Origin: Pseudomonadales bacterium
GTDB lineage: Bacteria; Pseudomonadota; Gammaproteobacteria; Pseudomonadales; UBA3067
DNA length: 5,744 bases
Assembly: GCA_016763235.1 (NCBI GenBank)
Contig: JAESUE010000042.1
Location: forward strand, 1 to 5,744
Reading direction: 5' to 3'
The notes beneath the pieces are model-generated. The model searched no databases and had not been told where the DNA came from. It was given only the letters and a program-made list of their open reading frames with translations. Of the stretch, positions 5,192 to 5,744 are shown piece after piece; within the stretch, counting starts at the first letter, position 1; the number at the start of each line of letters is the position of its first letter. The position numbers and the translations under genes were made by a program.

Positions 5192-5587
5192 ATGCGGAAA
5201 ATAGTTGTCTTTTTGTTGGGTTTTTTCGTGCTGGTGACAGCAGCACAAGCAGAAGAGGGTGAAAAGGTAAGCAGTTCCTATTTGGAGATAAAACCATCCA
5301 TCATTACTAACTACGGTGGGATCGGTAAGTTGCGTTATTTTAGGTCGGATATCTCCCTACGTGTGGTAACTGCAAATGTAGAAAGAGTTGAGTGGCATAT
5401 ACCTTATATCCGCAGCGAGCTTGTTTCCTTATTTAGCCAACAAAATGAGGAGGCGCTAACAACTCGGGAAGGTAAAGAGGGTCTTCGCCAGCAGGCTTTA
5501 ATAGCGGTTCAAAAAGTGCTGGAGGAGGAGGAAGGAGACCCTTTGGTTAAGGATTTACTGTTTACAAATTTCGTCATTCAGAAATAA
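5192..5587 (+). CDS. Exported FliL-domain (flagellar basal body-associated) protein
   Basis: This is a 131-residue protein with a FliL-type domain. FliL proteins sit at the flagellar motor in the inner membrane and periplasm and influence stator function. The domain reads through YLEIKPSIITNYG at 30-42, the beta-strand stretch YFRSDISLRVV at 49-59, IRSELVSLFS at 73-82, LTTREGKEGLRQQALIAVQ at 89-107 and the closing LLFTNFVIQ at 122-130, which is the family signature. The N-terminus is a short basic end, a hydrophobic core at 5-17 and an AQA cleavage site at 18-20, so it looks like a cleaved signal peptide rather than the uncleaved anchor of classical FliL. I chose the ATG at 5192 over a TTG at 5168 because GGGGA lies 5 bases before it and the signal peptide begins there. 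No flagellar gene is adjacent, so this is probably a FliL paralogue outside the fli operon rather than FliL itself. Confidence 0.82.
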   Translation: MRKIVVFLLGFFVLVTAAQAEEGEKVSSSYLEIKPSIITNYGGIGKLRYFRSDISLRVVTANVERVEWHIPYIRSELVSLFSQQNEEALTTREGKEGLRQQALIAVQKVLEEEEGDPLVKDLLFTNFVIQK

Positions 5588-5624
5588 AGGCAAGTGTGTG
5601 GTGTCGGCATAAGGTCCCTCATTT

Positions 5625-5744
5625 GTAAGGACTCAGCTCACGCTCAAATTCGTGCGTAACAGCGTTAAAAAATGATCATTTATTTGTATAAACGCACGTT
5701 TTTCGCTTTGTTCTGCTCAAATTTGAACGCAATCTGAACAGTTA
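5625..5744 (+). repeat. Dispersed intergenic repeat, copy 4 (cut by window end)
   Basis: The first 120 bases of another full-type copy begin 38 bases after the fliL-like stop. The outer left end is diverged (GTAAGGACTCAGC); from ACTCAGC at 5631 it aligns without gaps to copy 3. It carries AAATGATCATTT (5670-5681), an imperfect form of the second palindrome (TTTATTTGTATAAA, 5679-5692), and a perfect 7-bp inverted repeat CGTGCGT/ACGCACG (5651-5657 and 5692-5698) that encloses them. The sequence before the window end, CTGAACAG, follows the copy 2 version of the hairpin region rather than that of copies 1 and 3. Confidence 0.9.

Noticed and set aside
4101..5744. Integron attC sites or a gene-cassette array
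   Set aside because: The ends resemble attC core sites only loosely (GTTAC without a full GTTRRRY), the genes are core chromosomal ones in both directions with long leaders, and no integrase is present.
2230..5744. CRISPR array
   Set aside because: The repeats are 68-148 bp and separated by whole genes, with no short regular spacers.

Overview
The window reads as a chromosomal segment of a gammaproteobacterium. The best clues are an Rsd/AlgQ-family anti-sigma-70 gene lying just downstream of dsbB, an arrangement I associate with Pseudomonas and its relatives, and ordinary proteobacterial protein sequences. Moderate GC and AT-rich intergenic DNA would fit a marine or environmental member of the Pseudomonadales/Cellvibrionales side of the class, but the genus cannot be fixed from the sequence. 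The two-subunit (split) glycine decarboxylase is a less common form in this class.

Layout: (1) 1-2171, plus strand: the 3' part of gcvPA followed after one base by complete gcvPB, the two subunits of the glycine cleavage P-protein; gcvT and gcvH may lie upstream, outside the window. (2) 2172-2357: convergent gap with a shortened repeat copy. (3) 2358-4812, minus strand: dsbB, then rsd/algQ, then an HDOD-domain gene, separated by 432 and 166 bases, so probably separate transcription units rather than a tight operon. (4) 4813-5191: divergent gap with promoter candidates and a full repeat copy. (5) 5192-5587, plus strand: a small exported FliL-domain protein. (6) 5588-5744: gap ending inside another repeat copy.

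The genes are ordinary housekeeping or regulatory genes: one-carbon metabolism, sigma-70 control, periplasmic disulfide formation, signalling and a flagellum-related protein. I see no cassette of linked unknown genes that would make a new defence or metabolic system.

The unusual feature is intergenic. A family of about 140-bp repeats occurs four times in 5.7 kb, always in the same orientation and never inside a gene. Each copy is built from stacked palindromes: an AAATGATCATTT block, a TTTATANNTATAAA block, a TCAAATTTGA block and a 3' hairpin. The hairpin is kept by different bases in different copies, and one copy has lost 73 bp exactly between two GCTCAA words. It looks like a non-autonomous, MITE-like or REP-like dispersed element. 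A second point of interest is a strong plus-strand intrinsic-terminator shape at 3315-3352 between two minus-strand genes, with no annotated plus-strand gene to terminate.
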